Shown here: piece after piece, positions 9,396 through 17,907 of the stretch
Numbering within the stretch: the stretch's first letter is position 1
Layout of the letters: every line of letters begins with the position of its first letter
Source of the DNA: Tannerellaceae bacterium
GTDB taxonomy: Bacteria; Bacteroidota; Bacteroidia; Bacteroidales; Tannerellaceae
NCBI GenBank assembly: GCA_021201865.1
Contig: JAJQEE010000183.1
Location: 1-33,726, forward strand
DNA length: 33,726 bases
Direction: 5' to 3'
Notes under the pieces: model-generated
What the model saw: the letters and a program-made list of their open reading frames with translations, nothing else
The model's database searches: none
Told to the model about the DNA's origin: nothing
Program-made: the position numbers and the translations under genes

Positions 9396-9962
9396 ATGAA
9401 ACAAGACTGGAAACCCGGTACTATGATCTATCCGCTTCCGGCAGTAATGGTAACCTGTGGAAGTGATCCCTCTGAATATAATATCATTACAATCGGTTGG
9501 GTAGGAACCATCTGTACAAATCCTCCCATGTGTTATATATCAGTTCGTCCGGAACGTCACTCCTATCCTGTCCTGAAAAAGAATATGGAATTTGTTATCA
9601 ATCTCACCAACCGGTCTATGGCATACGCAACTGATTGGTGCGGAGTTTCTTCCGGAAAAGACTATAACAAATTTGAAAAAATGAAATTAACTCCGGGAAA
9701 AGCTTCTGTAGTGAGTGCACCTACCATTGAGGAATCTCCTCTTTGCATCGAATGCAGGGTAAAAGAAGTAATGGCGTTAGGAAGTCATGATATGTTCATC
9801 GCAGACGTAGTGAATGTACAGGCAGACGAAACTTATTTAGGTCCGGTAACCGGAGCCTTTAATATGGAGCAGGCAGAATTGATTGCCTATTCCCATGGAA
9901 AATATTATGAATTAGGAGATTTAATTGGTAAATTCGGCTGGTCAGTAAAAAAGAAAAAATAA
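9396..9962 (+). CDS. flavin reductase family protein (FMN-binding split barrel)
   Basis: 188-aa cytosolic flavoprotein of the flavin reductase-like split-barrel family. It shows the family's N-terminal PLPAVMVTCGS and IITIGWVGTICTNPPMCYISV strand pattern, then FVINLTNRSMAYATDWCG, and GPVTGAFNMEQAELIAY near the end. These proteins bind FMN and either pass electrons to partner enzymes or serve as small redox proteins; the substrate cannot be told here. It lies about 105 bases after pyrI, the order often seen in Bacteroidales, so it may be co-transcribed with the pyr genes. No signal peptide. Confidence 0.88.
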   Translation: MKQDWKPGTMIYPLPAVMVTCGSDPSEYNIITIGWVGTICTNPPMCYISVRPERHSYPVLKKNMEFVINLTNRSMAYATDWCGVSSGKDYNKFEKMKLTPGKASVVSAPTIEESPLCIECRVKEVMALGSHDMFIADVVNVQADETYLGPVTGAFNMEQAELIAYSHGKYYELGDLIGKFGWSVKKKK

Positions 9963-9965
9963 TAC

Positions 9966-10673
9966 ATGAGAAAAATCTGCCTCATTGGAATTAGTTTTAT
10001 AATCTTGTTTTCTGCTCTCCAGGCACAGGAACCTGTCAGAATAGAAAATAAGACCTTCAATTTCGGTGCAACGCTGGGATTAAAATCAGGTTTTCCGGTG
10101 ATCAATTCCTTAACATTAGATGGTATGGAGGCAGAAAATATCCATCTCCAATATAAAGTAGGCTATCTGGCCAGTGTCTTTTGTCGCATCAATATTGAGA
10201 GATTTTTTTTCCAGCCCAGTATGGGTTGGCACCATACGACAGGGGAGATCCGGTTTACCCTACCGGATGAACCCGACGCAATTCCTGCGGTAGGATATAG
10301 TAAACTGGATTTAAAACTTCGCTCCTTGGAAGTAACAGTACCTTTAGGGTATAAATTTATCAAAGAAGATCCCTATGGGCTTAGCTGGATGATAGGTCCT
10401 AAATTAAAATACAACTACAAAAACGATTACTCTTTTGATATCTCAAATTCAAGAAACAGGTTCACCACAAACAGTAATCCGATAGATATCAGCATAGTAA
10501 CCGGTATAGCAGCCAGTATCAGCCGTTTATTCATAGAATTCTCCCATGAATTCGGCCTGAACAGAAAAGAATCGGATTTCCGGAATATTTATGCGTCAGA
10601 AGCAACCATCACAGACATCAGTATCTATAAACGGATGAATGTGTTAAGCTTTTCATTGGGATTACTTTTCTGA
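9966..10673 (+). CDS. outer-membrane beta-barrel protein (PorT-like family)
   Basis: 235-aa exported protein with a signal peptide ending about LQAQ (residue 20), followed by alternating amphipathic strands (NFGATLGLKSGFPV, KLDLKLRSLEVTVPLGYKF, DISIVTGIAASISRLFIEFSHEFGL) and a terminal Phe in SFSLGLLF, the usual barrel-assembly signal. This pattern fits the small outer-membrane barrels annotated as PorT family in Bacteroidota; the actual function is unknown. It begins three bases after the flavin reductase stop, so it is probably translated from the same message. Its stop codon abuts the stop of the convergent nuclease gene. An intact T8 run at 10203-10210 shows that not all long runs here are broken. 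Confidence 0.8.
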   Translation: MRKICLIGISFIILFSALQAQEPVRIENKTFNFGATLGLKSGFPVINSLTLDGMEAENIHLQYKVGYLASVFCRINIERFFFQPSMGWHHTTGEIRFTLPDEPDAIPAVGYSKLDLKLRSLEVTVPLGYKFIKEDPYGLSWMIGPKLKYNYKNDYSFDISNSRNRFTTNSNPIDISIVTGIAASISRLFIEFSHEFGLNRKESDFRNIYASEATITDISIYKRMNVLSFSLGLLF

Positions 10674-13559
10674 TCAATGTCCACATACTTCCTTAAAATT
10701 ACAATAAAGACAAGCTTTACCGGTAGGTGTTTGGATAAAAGAAGTTTTAGTATCAAATATCTCATCCAGACAATGACGCATACCCATTTCATAGTCCTGT
10801 GCAAAATCACCAAAAGATTCCACCCGTGTTTTACGATTCCGCTCCGGACGATAGTAAATGTCCGGATCAAACTCCTGACTGAAGAGATCCCTCATATAGT
10901 AAATCCCCGGACGGATCATTTTATTCTTTCCTTCCGGTAATCGCTGATAGATCCAGGCATACATAAAGACCTGCATGACGGCCTTACAACGATCTTTATC
11001 TTTCATATCAAACAAACTATCCACACTATTAAACACCGTATGACCAGTTCCGCTCTTATAATCGATAATACGGATTACACCATTTACCTCATCAATACGA
11101 TCAATAAAACCTTTTAACTGAATTTCCCTTCCATCAGAAAGTGTAAATACCTCCTGGATCCTCTTCTCGGATTCCAGATACCGGAAAGGAGTGAGTTTCC
11201 GGTCTCTTTCCAATGTCTTTTCCACATATTTCCGGATCATCTCTCCAATCAGGTAGTTCTGGCCTGTCAAAGGCCGGAGGACATCCGTTTTAAAGAAAAC
11301 CTCTGCAAAGGCACGAGCAATAGCCGTAGTCAATGTCCGGGTATCCTTTCCGATAGCTACTAACAAGTCTGCCGTAACCATTTTCCCACGCAAAGGTTCA
11401 TACAGTTCTTCCATCACCTTATGAAGAATACTACCAAAAACACTGCTCTCAATCGTTTCAGTAACTTCCTCTTCTTCCTGCACATTTTCTATGACAGAAA
11501 AATAAAACTTCAACGGACAATCCAGATAGGTATTAATAGCACTGGCTGAAATCGCCCGGGGTTGCCCTTTCATAAAAACATGCAACCGCTCAGACACGTC
11601 CCGTGTTTTTTGAATAGAGATCGCTGTTGTTTTCGAAGAAGAAACATTATAAACCACTAATTTATTGACTAACGGGTGTTGATAATGATAATGCAACTGA
11701 TGAATATACCGGCTCTTCTCACCAGTATTTAAGCCCGTATTCCGGGTATCATATAAAAGACTCACCTGACTGGTCCGCTGAATCAGACGATAAAAATGAT
11801 AAGCCCAAATCGCATCCTGATGTTCGGAGGTCGGAAGTCCGAAACCACGACGCAGCGTATAAGGAATAAACGAGTTCACTGTATTCCGCGCCGGAAATTT
11901 CCCTTCATTCATGGAAAGAATAATCAGACGCTCAAAATCCAATGCCCGGGTCTCCAATACACCCATTACCTGTAACCCCGCCAACGGTTCCCCTTCAAAC
12001 GGGATTTTGATCGTATCGGTTATGCGTTTTAACAACCGGAAGTAGGTTTCAAACTGCATTTCCACATCTGCGTCCAGCATGACCTCTCGCATCCGGTTAA
12101 CCGTAGCAAAATAGTGGAAAATAAACTCCTGCTCCAAATCACTCATAGACCATCGGGGATCCTCTTCTTCCTCCGGTTCTTCTTCCTCCAAAGCAAAATA
12201 ATGATTCAACTCCTGCAAAACACGGATCAGATAATCAGAAAAAGCAAGTGCATCTGGAACGGGAGTAAAGATCGTCTTTAACAAAATCGTTTTTTCCAAC
12301 TCCCGGCAACTGATATAGATTTTATTGTAATCAGTAATATACTTAATAAGTCCGGTGATAATCTCCGGCTGGGTAGACAATACATACCGATGATTCAGGA
12401 CAGGTAATACATCCCGGTAATGGAACATCGGTTGCCGATCCATATACCTCACATTCTTTTGCAATGTCAGAATATACTCCATCAAAGAAGCCACCGGTGT
12501 TCCAGCCAAAGGATATCCTATCGTCACATTGATATTCCGGATTTTTTCAGGGATTGCATTCAAAACCGGTATAAGCAGATTTTCATCAGGCAGGATAATC
12601 GCTGTTCGCAAAGCTTTTTCCTCCTCCATTCCATCCTCATCACAAAGTTCTTCAAGAAGAGTATACAACTGTTTAGCCTGTCCGATACCTGACGGAATAC
12701 CTATCACATCAATTTTTGGATCTACGGATTCTTCTGTTTGCCAAACCAGTTGAGAAGGAAATTGTTTCAGGTTTTTCTCGACAAATAAAGAGGCCTTATT
12801 ATCCGGGTCCCGGATCTGATCAGACCCATAATCCCAATAAAAGTCTGCCAACTCCCTGGACTGTAGAATTTGAAGAAGGGATTCTTCCGCCGGAGAAAGG
12901 GCGTTCAACCCAACAAAAACAACTTTATCATAAGGAAGTGGAATGGTTTCTGCTGACGAAAGTTTCTCTACCACTTCCCGGTAGATAATTCCCTCATATC
13001 CCAGACCTTGCCTGTTTAAGATGTCTTTAAAATCACGATACAAATCATACAGGATTTCCCAGGCAGCCAGAAAAATCTCCTGTGTGGAAGTGGGGCTTCC
13101 CGGATTAAAAGAAGACCAGAAAGTACGGATAGCTGACATTTGATTCTCATTCAGAAATTCATAATCTGTCCCGATATTCCGGAAATCCGTTACATTCGTA
13201 AATAATTTGCTGGCATCCACCAGATATTTATCTACATCATCAAAGTCATTCAACAGCATCTCTCCCCAGTAAAGAAACTCATCAAAAGTTTCGGTAGAAC
13301 CACTTTTCTCAATATAGAGTTTATACAAGGTGAACAACATATAAATACGGTCAGCGGTTTGCTTTCCGCTTAACTGCGTAAACAGGTCACTGATCGTGAG
13401 AATAGTGGGACAAAAAACAGGCTTATCAGCCACCTCGGACAGATATTTTTTAAAGACCAGGCCGGTTCTTTTATTCGGAAAAACAAACGCCAGACGACTG
13501 ATCCGGGGTCCGTACTCAAAATAAAAAGCAGAGGCTACCTGATATAAAAATGGTTTCAT
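10674..13559 (-). CDS. AddB-like PD-(D/E)XK nuclease, Fe-S type
   Basis: 961-aa protein resembling the AddB subunit of AddAB double-strand-break resection complexes. The C-terminal nuclease domain shows His713 in ILHKVME, Asp820 in GFIDRID, Asp833 and Lys835 in IIDYKSG and Gln863 in AVMQVFMY. Four cysteines frame it (Cys681 in DCPLKF and Cys950, 953 and 959 in CLYCNFKEVC), as in the AddB iron-sulfur staple. The N terminus (LAFVFPNKRTGLVFKKYL) has no GxxGxGKT Walker A loop, so it likely lacks helicase ATPase activity, as expected for an AddB-type scaffold. No AddA/UvrD-like partner is in the window. It ends back-to-back with the barrel gene without a spacer. Confidence 0.88.
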   Translation of the reverse strand: MKPFLYQVASAFYFEYGPRISRLAFVFPNKRTGLVFKKYLSEVADKPVFCPTILTISDLFTQLSGKQTADRIYMLFTLYKLYIEKSGSTETFDEFLYWGEMLLNDFDDVDKYLVDASKLFTNVTDFRNIGTDYEFLNENQMSAIRTFWSSFNPGSPTSTQEIFLAAWEILYDLYRDFKDILNRQGLGYEGIIYREVVEKLSSAETIPLPYDKVVFVGLNALSPAEESLLQILQSRELADFYWDYGSDQIRDPDNKASLFVEKNLKQFPSQLVWQTEESVDPKIDVIGIPSGIGQAKQLYTLLEELCDEDGMEEEKALRTAIILPDENLLIPVLNAIPEKIRNINVTIGYPLAGTPVASLMEYILTLQKNVRYMDRQPMFHYRDVLPVLNHRYVLSTQPEIITGLIKYITDYNKIYISCRELEKTILLKTIFTPVPDALAFSDYLIRVLQELNHYFALEEEEPEEEEDPRWSMSDLEQEFIFHYFATVNRMREVMLDADVEMQFETYFRLLKRITDTIKIPFEGEPLAGLQVMGVLETRALDFERLIILSMNEGKFPARNTVNSFIPYTLRRGFGLPTSEHQDAIWAYHFYRLIQRTSQVSLLYDTRNTGLNTGEKSRYIHQLHYHYQHPLVNKLVVYNVSSSKTTAISIQKTRDVSERLHVFMKGQPRAISASAINTYLDCPLKFYFSVIENVQEEEEVTETIESSVFGSILHKVMEELYEPLRGKMVTADLLVAIGKDTRTLTTAIARAFAEVFFKTDVLRPLTGQNYLIGEMIRKYVEKTLERDRKLTPFRYLESEKRIQEVFTLSDGREIQLKGFIDRIDEVNGVIRIIDYKSGTGHTVFNSVDSLFDMKDKDRCKAVMQVFMYAWIYQRLPEGKNKMIRPGIYYMRDLFSQEFDPDIYYRPERNRKTRVESFGDFAQDYEMGMRHCLDEIFDTKTSFIQTPTGKACLYCNFKEVCGH

Positions 13560-13581
13560 TATTTGTTTGACTATTTCTGCA

Positions 13582-13589
13582 CAAACCTA
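13582..13589 (-). promoter_or_regulatory. candidate -7 box (TAGGTTTG) of the nuclease gene
   Basis: Reverse strand of CAAACCTA; matches TAnnTTTG and is 23-30 bases upstream of the nuclease start codon. No clear -33 element. Confidence 0.45.
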
Positions 13590-13640
13590 CACAAAAATCA
13601 TTTATAATGAAAACCGGAGTTGTTAAATACGAACAGAAGC

Positions 13641-16103
13641 TCAGTTAACTTCCAGTTTCAGAAGAGTAATGGAATTAGGAGGGAAAGTATAGATCATAGC
13701 TCTTCCCATTGGAAAGGTAACCTCTCTTTCTTGCGGAGTTACTTTTTCCGGATATTCAAACGTATTTCTATCCTCAGGAGAAGCAAAAAGTTCAATTGCA
13801 CTTGCATGATTCCTGACAGTTACTCCATTAATCACTAATTCTGTCCTTTCTTCATGCTGGGTTGTATTAACAACTTTCAGAAAAATCATCTGGTTTTGCT
13901 GGTCAAAAGTCGCGACAGAAACAAGAGAGGGTAAAGGGGGCAAAACCACTTCATGGATCAAAGAACCATCCACATAACACCGGATCACATCATTATAACA
14001 ACTCATACGCACCGTATACCAACGGTGACTTTCAAAAGAATAAGGCAACGGAGCGACTAAAGAATCCTGAACAGCTCCTGCCCGCTGGTAAAGTTCACTG
14101 TTTTCTCCTCCCAGACTCATACCGATGAAAGCGGCCTGATCCCCCCGCCTGCCATTATCACGTATATGAAACTGGATTGGCCCACTCCCTTTTGTGCGCC
14201 GGATACGAGCAGAAAACTCATAATTATATGCTGTTGAATCACCGATCAGTACATCATTCCAGCGATTTGCATCCGGAATCAGCTTCCGGTCATTCACTTT
14301 CCATCCTCCACTCCGTACGGAAACAGTCTCCACCGGCTGATTATTAATAGCTACATCTTCTATTTCGTAACTATTATCAAACATCTCAATGGCTGCACAT
14401 CCAAAAGTAACGGCTGGTTTCCGGTACGTCTCCACCTCCGTTCGTAATAATTCATCTCCCCGGTAATTACTAAACATCCGGTAAGCATGATAAGAAGGGG
14501 TAAGAACTATCCGGCGATTATCAAAAAAGATAAAAGGGAACTTCTGATATTCATAATTAGCATTTCCCAATACCGGCGCATACGCCACGCGTTTGACCGC
14601 ATCCGGACTTCTCTCCGCAGCAATATAAAAAGCTGCTTCAGCAACCGCCGCCTGTTGCGTGCCAGCCGTTTCCTGGTTAGCAGTAGCCAATTCACCAATA
14701 AACACACTCGGTGTACGACGCGGATAGAATTTCTCAAAACGGTCATGATTCGTCATAAAAAAGTATTCATTTGCATAGAAATGATGATCTACCCAGTCCG
14801 TACGGAGCAAATGATTCAAATGTCCACTGCTAATCACAGTAATATCCGGATAGGTTTCCTGAATTGCCTTTTTAAATAACCGGAATCGTCGTGCATATTC
14901 ATATCCATAATTTTCACTTCCAATCTCAATGTATTTCAGATGAAAGGGTTCCGGATGTCCATGTTTCGCACGCATACTTCCATAAGTAGAATCTGCCGGT
15001 TCATTTGCATACGCGATCGCATTCAGTGCCTCCTTTACCAGTTGAGGCATAGCCGTAATATCTTCATACCGGGGACGCCGGCTCTGGCTGGTGACACCAC
15101 TATTCACCACATAGACAGGTTCAGCCTGCAAATCTTCACACATTTGCAGATATTCATGATATCCCATACCATTGGTGGTACCATACCCCCAGATATTCCA
15201 GAAATGCCTCCTCTCTGAAAGATCCCCTACTGTTTCATGCCAAACAGGAAAAGTACCATTTGTGTAACCCTCTACAAAAGCACCTCCCGGAAAACGGATA
15301 AACTTTGGCGTCAGATCTGCGATCTTTTCCATCAATTCCGGACGAAGACCATTGGAACGTCCTTTCCAGGTCTTCTCAGGAAACAGGGAAACCATATCCA
15401 GCCAGAACATCACGGAACTATCGGAAGAAAAAGTCAGGACTGCATCCTGTATATTTTCTTTCGCAGTAAAGACATATTCCTGTTTTTTCCATTCATACTG
15501 AGTGGAGGCTATATAGGTATCACTCACAACAGTTTGCACCGCCGGATCCTCTAACGTTACGTGAATATGTTTAGGAGCAATAGTTGCTCCCTTGATAAAA
15601 AAAGACAACCGGTAACGCTCTCCTTTTTGAAGAGGGATTCCTTTATAACCTTCTGCTACCACTCCTCCCCTTTCCATTTGAGGAGTCGCTGTCACAGAAA
15701 CGAACAGCGATCTTTTGGTTTTAGTATGCATCAACTCCCGGTTATCAGGATATAGATAAGTATGAGATGAAATCTTATGCCAGCCTGGAACCGAATCTGA
15801 AGGGACAAAAGGAAGTGTCCAGCCATTCGGAGTAATTAGCAGATTCCTGGAAGCATCATAACGGGAATGCAAAGGAAGGACACCATCTTCAAAACTCCGG
15901 TTCCGGATCAATTCTCCATAGATCCCTCCTTCCACCGCATGATTGATCTCTTCTATAGTCAGCCCATACAGATCTTTATTGACGGGTACAGACAGACCAT
16001 CTCCTTCTATAGTTATAGTAGAAGTCACAGGCATTTCCGGCATACATCCGGCTAACAGTACCATCAGAACAATAAACAAATATGGTTTGATATATAGATA
16101 CAT
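13641..16103 (-). CDS. GH51 alpha-L-arabinofuranosidase, lipoprotein
   Basis: 820-aa surface or periplasmic lipoprotein removing terminal arabinofuranose from plant polysaccharides such as arabinan or arabinoxylan. A lipobox LLAGC places the lipidated Cys at residue 20. GH51 motifs follow: KDLYGLTIEEINHAVEGG at the start, FIRFPGGAFVEGY (268-280), acid/base Glu397 in EIGSENYG (family usually GNEN; here Ser precedes Glu) and probable nucleophile Glu471 in FIGELATAN. Residues about 100-240 look like an inserted carbohydrate-binding jelly roll, and about 640-740 resemble a concanavalin-like module. It stands alone, with no SusC/SusD pair nearby, so it is not part of an evident polysaccharide-utilisation locus in this window. 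Confidence 0.9.
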   Translation of the reverse strand: MYLYIKPYLFIVLMVLLAGCMPEMPVTSTITIEGDGLSVPVNKDLYGLTIEEINHAVEGGIYGELIRNRSFEDGVLPLHSRYDASRNLLITPNGWTLPFVPSDSVPGWHKISSHTYLYPDNRELMHTKTKRSLFVSVTATPQMERGGVVAEGYKGIPLQKGERYRLSFFIKGATIAPKHIHVTLEDPAVQTVVSDTYIASTQYEWKKQEYVFTAKENIQDAVLTFSSDSSVMFWLDMVSLFPEKTWKGRSNGLRPELMEKIADLTPKFIRFPGGAFVEGYTNGTFPVWHETVGDLSERRHFWNIWGYGTTNGMGYHEYLQMCEDLQAEPVYVVNSGVTSQSRRPRYEDITAMPQLVKEALNAIAYANEPADSTYGSMRAKHGHPEPFHLKYIEIGSENYGYEYARRFRLFKKAIQETYPDITVISSGHLNHLLRTDWVDHHFYANEYFFMTNHDRFEKFYPRRTPSVFIGELATANQETAGTQQAAVAEAAFYIAAERSPDAVKRVAYAPVLGNANYEYQKFPFIFFDNRRIVLTPSYHAYRMFSNYRGDELLRTEVETYRKPAVTFGCAAIEMFDNSYEIEDVAINNQPVETVSVRSGGWKVNDRKLIPDANRWNDVLIGDSTAYNYEFSARIRRTKGSGPIQFHIRDNGRRGDQAAFIGMSLGGENSELYQRAGAVQDSLVAPLPYSFESHRWYTVRMSCYNDVIRCYVDGSLIHEVVLPPLPSLVSVATFDQQNQMIFLKVVNTTQHEERTELVINGVTVRNHASAIELFASPEDRNTFEYPEKVTPQEREVTFPMGRAMIYTFPPNSITLLKLEVN

Positions 16104-16131
16104 CTGTTTACAATACGGGAGTTTCTTCCTG

Positions 16132-16139
16132 CAAAACTA
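16132..16139 (-). promoter_or_regulatory. candidate -7 box (TAGTTTTGC) of the GH51 gene
   Basis: Reverse strand of CAAAACTA; matches TAnnTTTG plus the favoured following C, about 30 bases before the start codon. Confidence 0.45.
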
Positions 16140-16269
16140 CAGAAATATTCTCATAAAACAGACTTCTACCCAAAAAGGCCACCTGATAAGTCACTGCCAG
16201 AGAATAAAAATATATACATGAAATAAAATCTATTTACTTAGAAATAATAGAGTTTTCAAAGTTATTTGA

Positions 16270-16277
16270 TAATTTTG
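16270..16277 (+). promoter_or_regulatory. candidate -7 box (TAATTTTG) of the REC-kinase gene
   Basis: Matches TAnnTTTG; leader of about 20-25 bases to ATG 16303. It lies in the 199-bp divergent region shared with the GH51 gene. Confidence 0.45.
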
Positions 16278-16302
16278 TAAAACTAATGGACCCATATACT
16301 CA

Positions 16303-17427
16303 ATGAAAAATTTAATGTCAGAATATACTATTTTGATCGTCGATGATCATAAACCTCATCTTTTACTTACAGAAATGGCCCTGCAGGAAGAAGGTTACTC
16401 CTATATATCCGTTTCTAATGGGAAAGAAGGAATAGAAATAGCCCGCCAGCGTTCACCCCAGTTAATACTACTGGCTCTGAACATGCAGCATATAGATGGT
16501 TATGAAATCCTCAGTGAATTGAAAAGTTATCCGGCAACCACTCATATTCCTGTGATCACAACTTCCCATTACCAGGACTTTCCCCATCCGGGCAAAAGTT
16601 TTTTACTGGGCGCCATCGAGCATTTCTATCTTCCCGTTAAAGCCGAAGAACTGGCCTGCCGGATCCGGCACCATTATGAAATGTATCGGTTAGAACAGGC
16701 AAGACGGCGGCTGGAATTCTCCATTGAATCTCATAACGTGCTCTCCACCATGCTGACACAGGCTATATATTCACCGCTTAATTCGTTAAAAATCGTAAAC
16801 AGCTCTCTTTTACGGATGGTCAATAAAAATCAGATCGGAGAAGATGGATATGAGTTATTACAAACCATGAATCAGACAACTGTTGAGATGTCTCTTCATC
16901 TGAGTAATATGCAACAAATTATTAAATTAAGCCAACATAAACTCAAAGCGCATAAACAAATAGCTGATATAAACAGTATCATTGATGAAGCGGTTGAAAC
17001 ATACCGTCCGGTTGCCGCCATTCAAAATATAGCTATTACAACCCGTGGATTGGATGAAGACCTGACAGGAAAAGTGGATATAGATATGATCCGGACTATT
17101 TTATATAACCTCCTGTCGAATGCGATTAAATTCAACCATCCCGGAGGAACTATTTCCGTAGCCAGTTCTTCCGTTCCCAATGGAAGCATACAGGTATCCA
17201 TCAAAGATACCGGCATAGGAATAGGGCAGGATAAAATAGAGAAACTATTTGTAGCCAACCTTTCCGATACGACAGAACTGATCAATGAATGGGGTTCCGG
17301 ATTAGGACTTATCATTTCCCGTGCTTCCGTAGAGTTGCATGAAGGAAGAATATGGGCAGAATCGGAAGAAGGAAAAGGGGCCACCCTCTTTTTCTCACTA
17401 AAAGCAACGATGGAAGAAACAGATTAA
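16303..17427 (+). CDS. soluble REC-histidine kinase protein lacking both phosphoacceptors
   Basis: 374-aa cytosolic protein with an N-terminal receiver domain (about 8-125) and a histidine-kinase core (about 135-370), no membrane segment. The receiver keeps the acidic pair Asp14-Asp15, but the phosphoacceptor position in LILLALNMQHIDGYE is Ala58. In the dimerisation helix LTQAIYSPLN aligns with the usual MSHEIRTPLN, putting Gln153 where the phosphorylated His should be. The ATPase half looks intact: NLLSNAIKF (269-277), DTGIGIG (302-308) and GSGLGL (331-336). So it may bind ATP but cannot run canonical His-Asp phosphotransfer in either domain; a regulatory pseudokinase is the likely reading. 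The frame is otherwise clean and codon use matches its neighbours, arguing against random decay. Confidence 0.88.
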   Translation: MKNLMSEYTILIVDDHKPHLLLTEMALQEEGYSYISVSNGKEGIEIARQRSPQLILLALNMQHIDGYEILSELKSYPATTHIPVITTSHYQDFPHPGKSFLLGAIEHFYLPVKAEELACRIRHHYEMYRLEQARRRLEFSIESHNVLSTMLTQAIYSPLNSLKIVNSSLLRMVNKNQIGEDGYELLQTMNQTTVEMSLHLSNMQQIIKLSQHKLKAHKQIADINSIIDEAVETYRPVAAIQNIAITTRGLDEDLTGKVDIDMIRTILYNLLSNAIKFNHPGGTISVASSSVPNGSIQVSIKDTGIGIGQDKIEKLFVANLSDTTELINEWGSGLGLIISRASVELHEGRIWAESEEGKGATLFFSLKATMEETD

Positions 17428-17560
17428 TCCGGAAAGAATACCATTCCATGAAAACACTCCTTAAAGATTGGTCTTAATAAGGATTAATCCGGAGAAACCG
17501 TATAAACAAAAGTTCAACTACCTCTGTTTTAGGGAAACATAAACTAAAAATATCAGAAGT

Positions 17561-17803
17561 ATGGGAATTTTAATTTCAATTATAATCGGTATTCTCGCTG
17601 GATTCTTAGCCGGAAAAATTTTCAGAGGAGCCGGTTTCGGATTAATTGTAAACCTGATTGTAGGGGTAGTTGGTGGTGTAATTGGTGGCTGGGTATTCGG
17701 CCTGTTAGGTTTAGCCATTAACGGTATTCTGGGTACAATTATTATGTCCACTATCGGAGCACTATTGTTACTCTGGATTGTTTCATTGTTTAGAAGTGTC
17801 TGA
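17561..17803 (+). CDS. GlsB/YeaQ/YmgE family stress-associated membrane protein
   Basis: 80-aa inner-membrane protein of three hydrophobic glycine-rich helices (about 2-20, 27-47 and 53-75) with the family's GILAGFLAGKIFRG opening and GVVGGVIGGWVFGLLG centre. Members are small transglycosylase-associated or stress-induced proteins without a proven biochemical activity. It stands alone between the REC-kinase gene (133-bp gap holding no clear signal) and a terminator hairpin. The direct repeat ATTAATCCGGA occurs just upstream around 17425 and 17484. Confidence 0.87.
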   Translation: MGILISIIIGILAGFLAGKIFRGAGFGLIVNLIVGVVGGVIGGWVFGLLGLAINGILGTIIMSTIGALLLLWIVSLFRSV

Positions 17804-17850
17804 AAGAACCGGACTCTTTATTACTATAAATTCCGGATCATACCGGAATA

Positions 17851-17894
17851 AAAACACTTGCATCTGCCAAATTTAGCAGATACAAGTGTTTTTT
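17851..17894. terminator. hairpin terminator between convergent genes
   Basis: AACACTTGCATCTGC (17853-17867) pairs with GCAGATACAAGTGTT (17876-17890) with one mismatch, flanked by A and T runs on both sides, so it can serve both the GlsB-like gene and the convergent reductase gene. Confidence 0.85.
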
Positions 17895-17907
17895 ATGCAT
17901 ACAAATC

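Noticed and set aside
10677..13000. Several plus-strand ORFs of 70-90 codons opposite the nuclease gene
   Set aside because: They are shadows of a long, well-conserved minus-strand gene and show no family pattern of their own.
13641..16103. A polysaccharide-utilisation locus around the GH51 gene
   Set aside because: No SusC/SusD-like genes, other glycoside hydrolases or sugar-sensing regulator of the usual types flank it.
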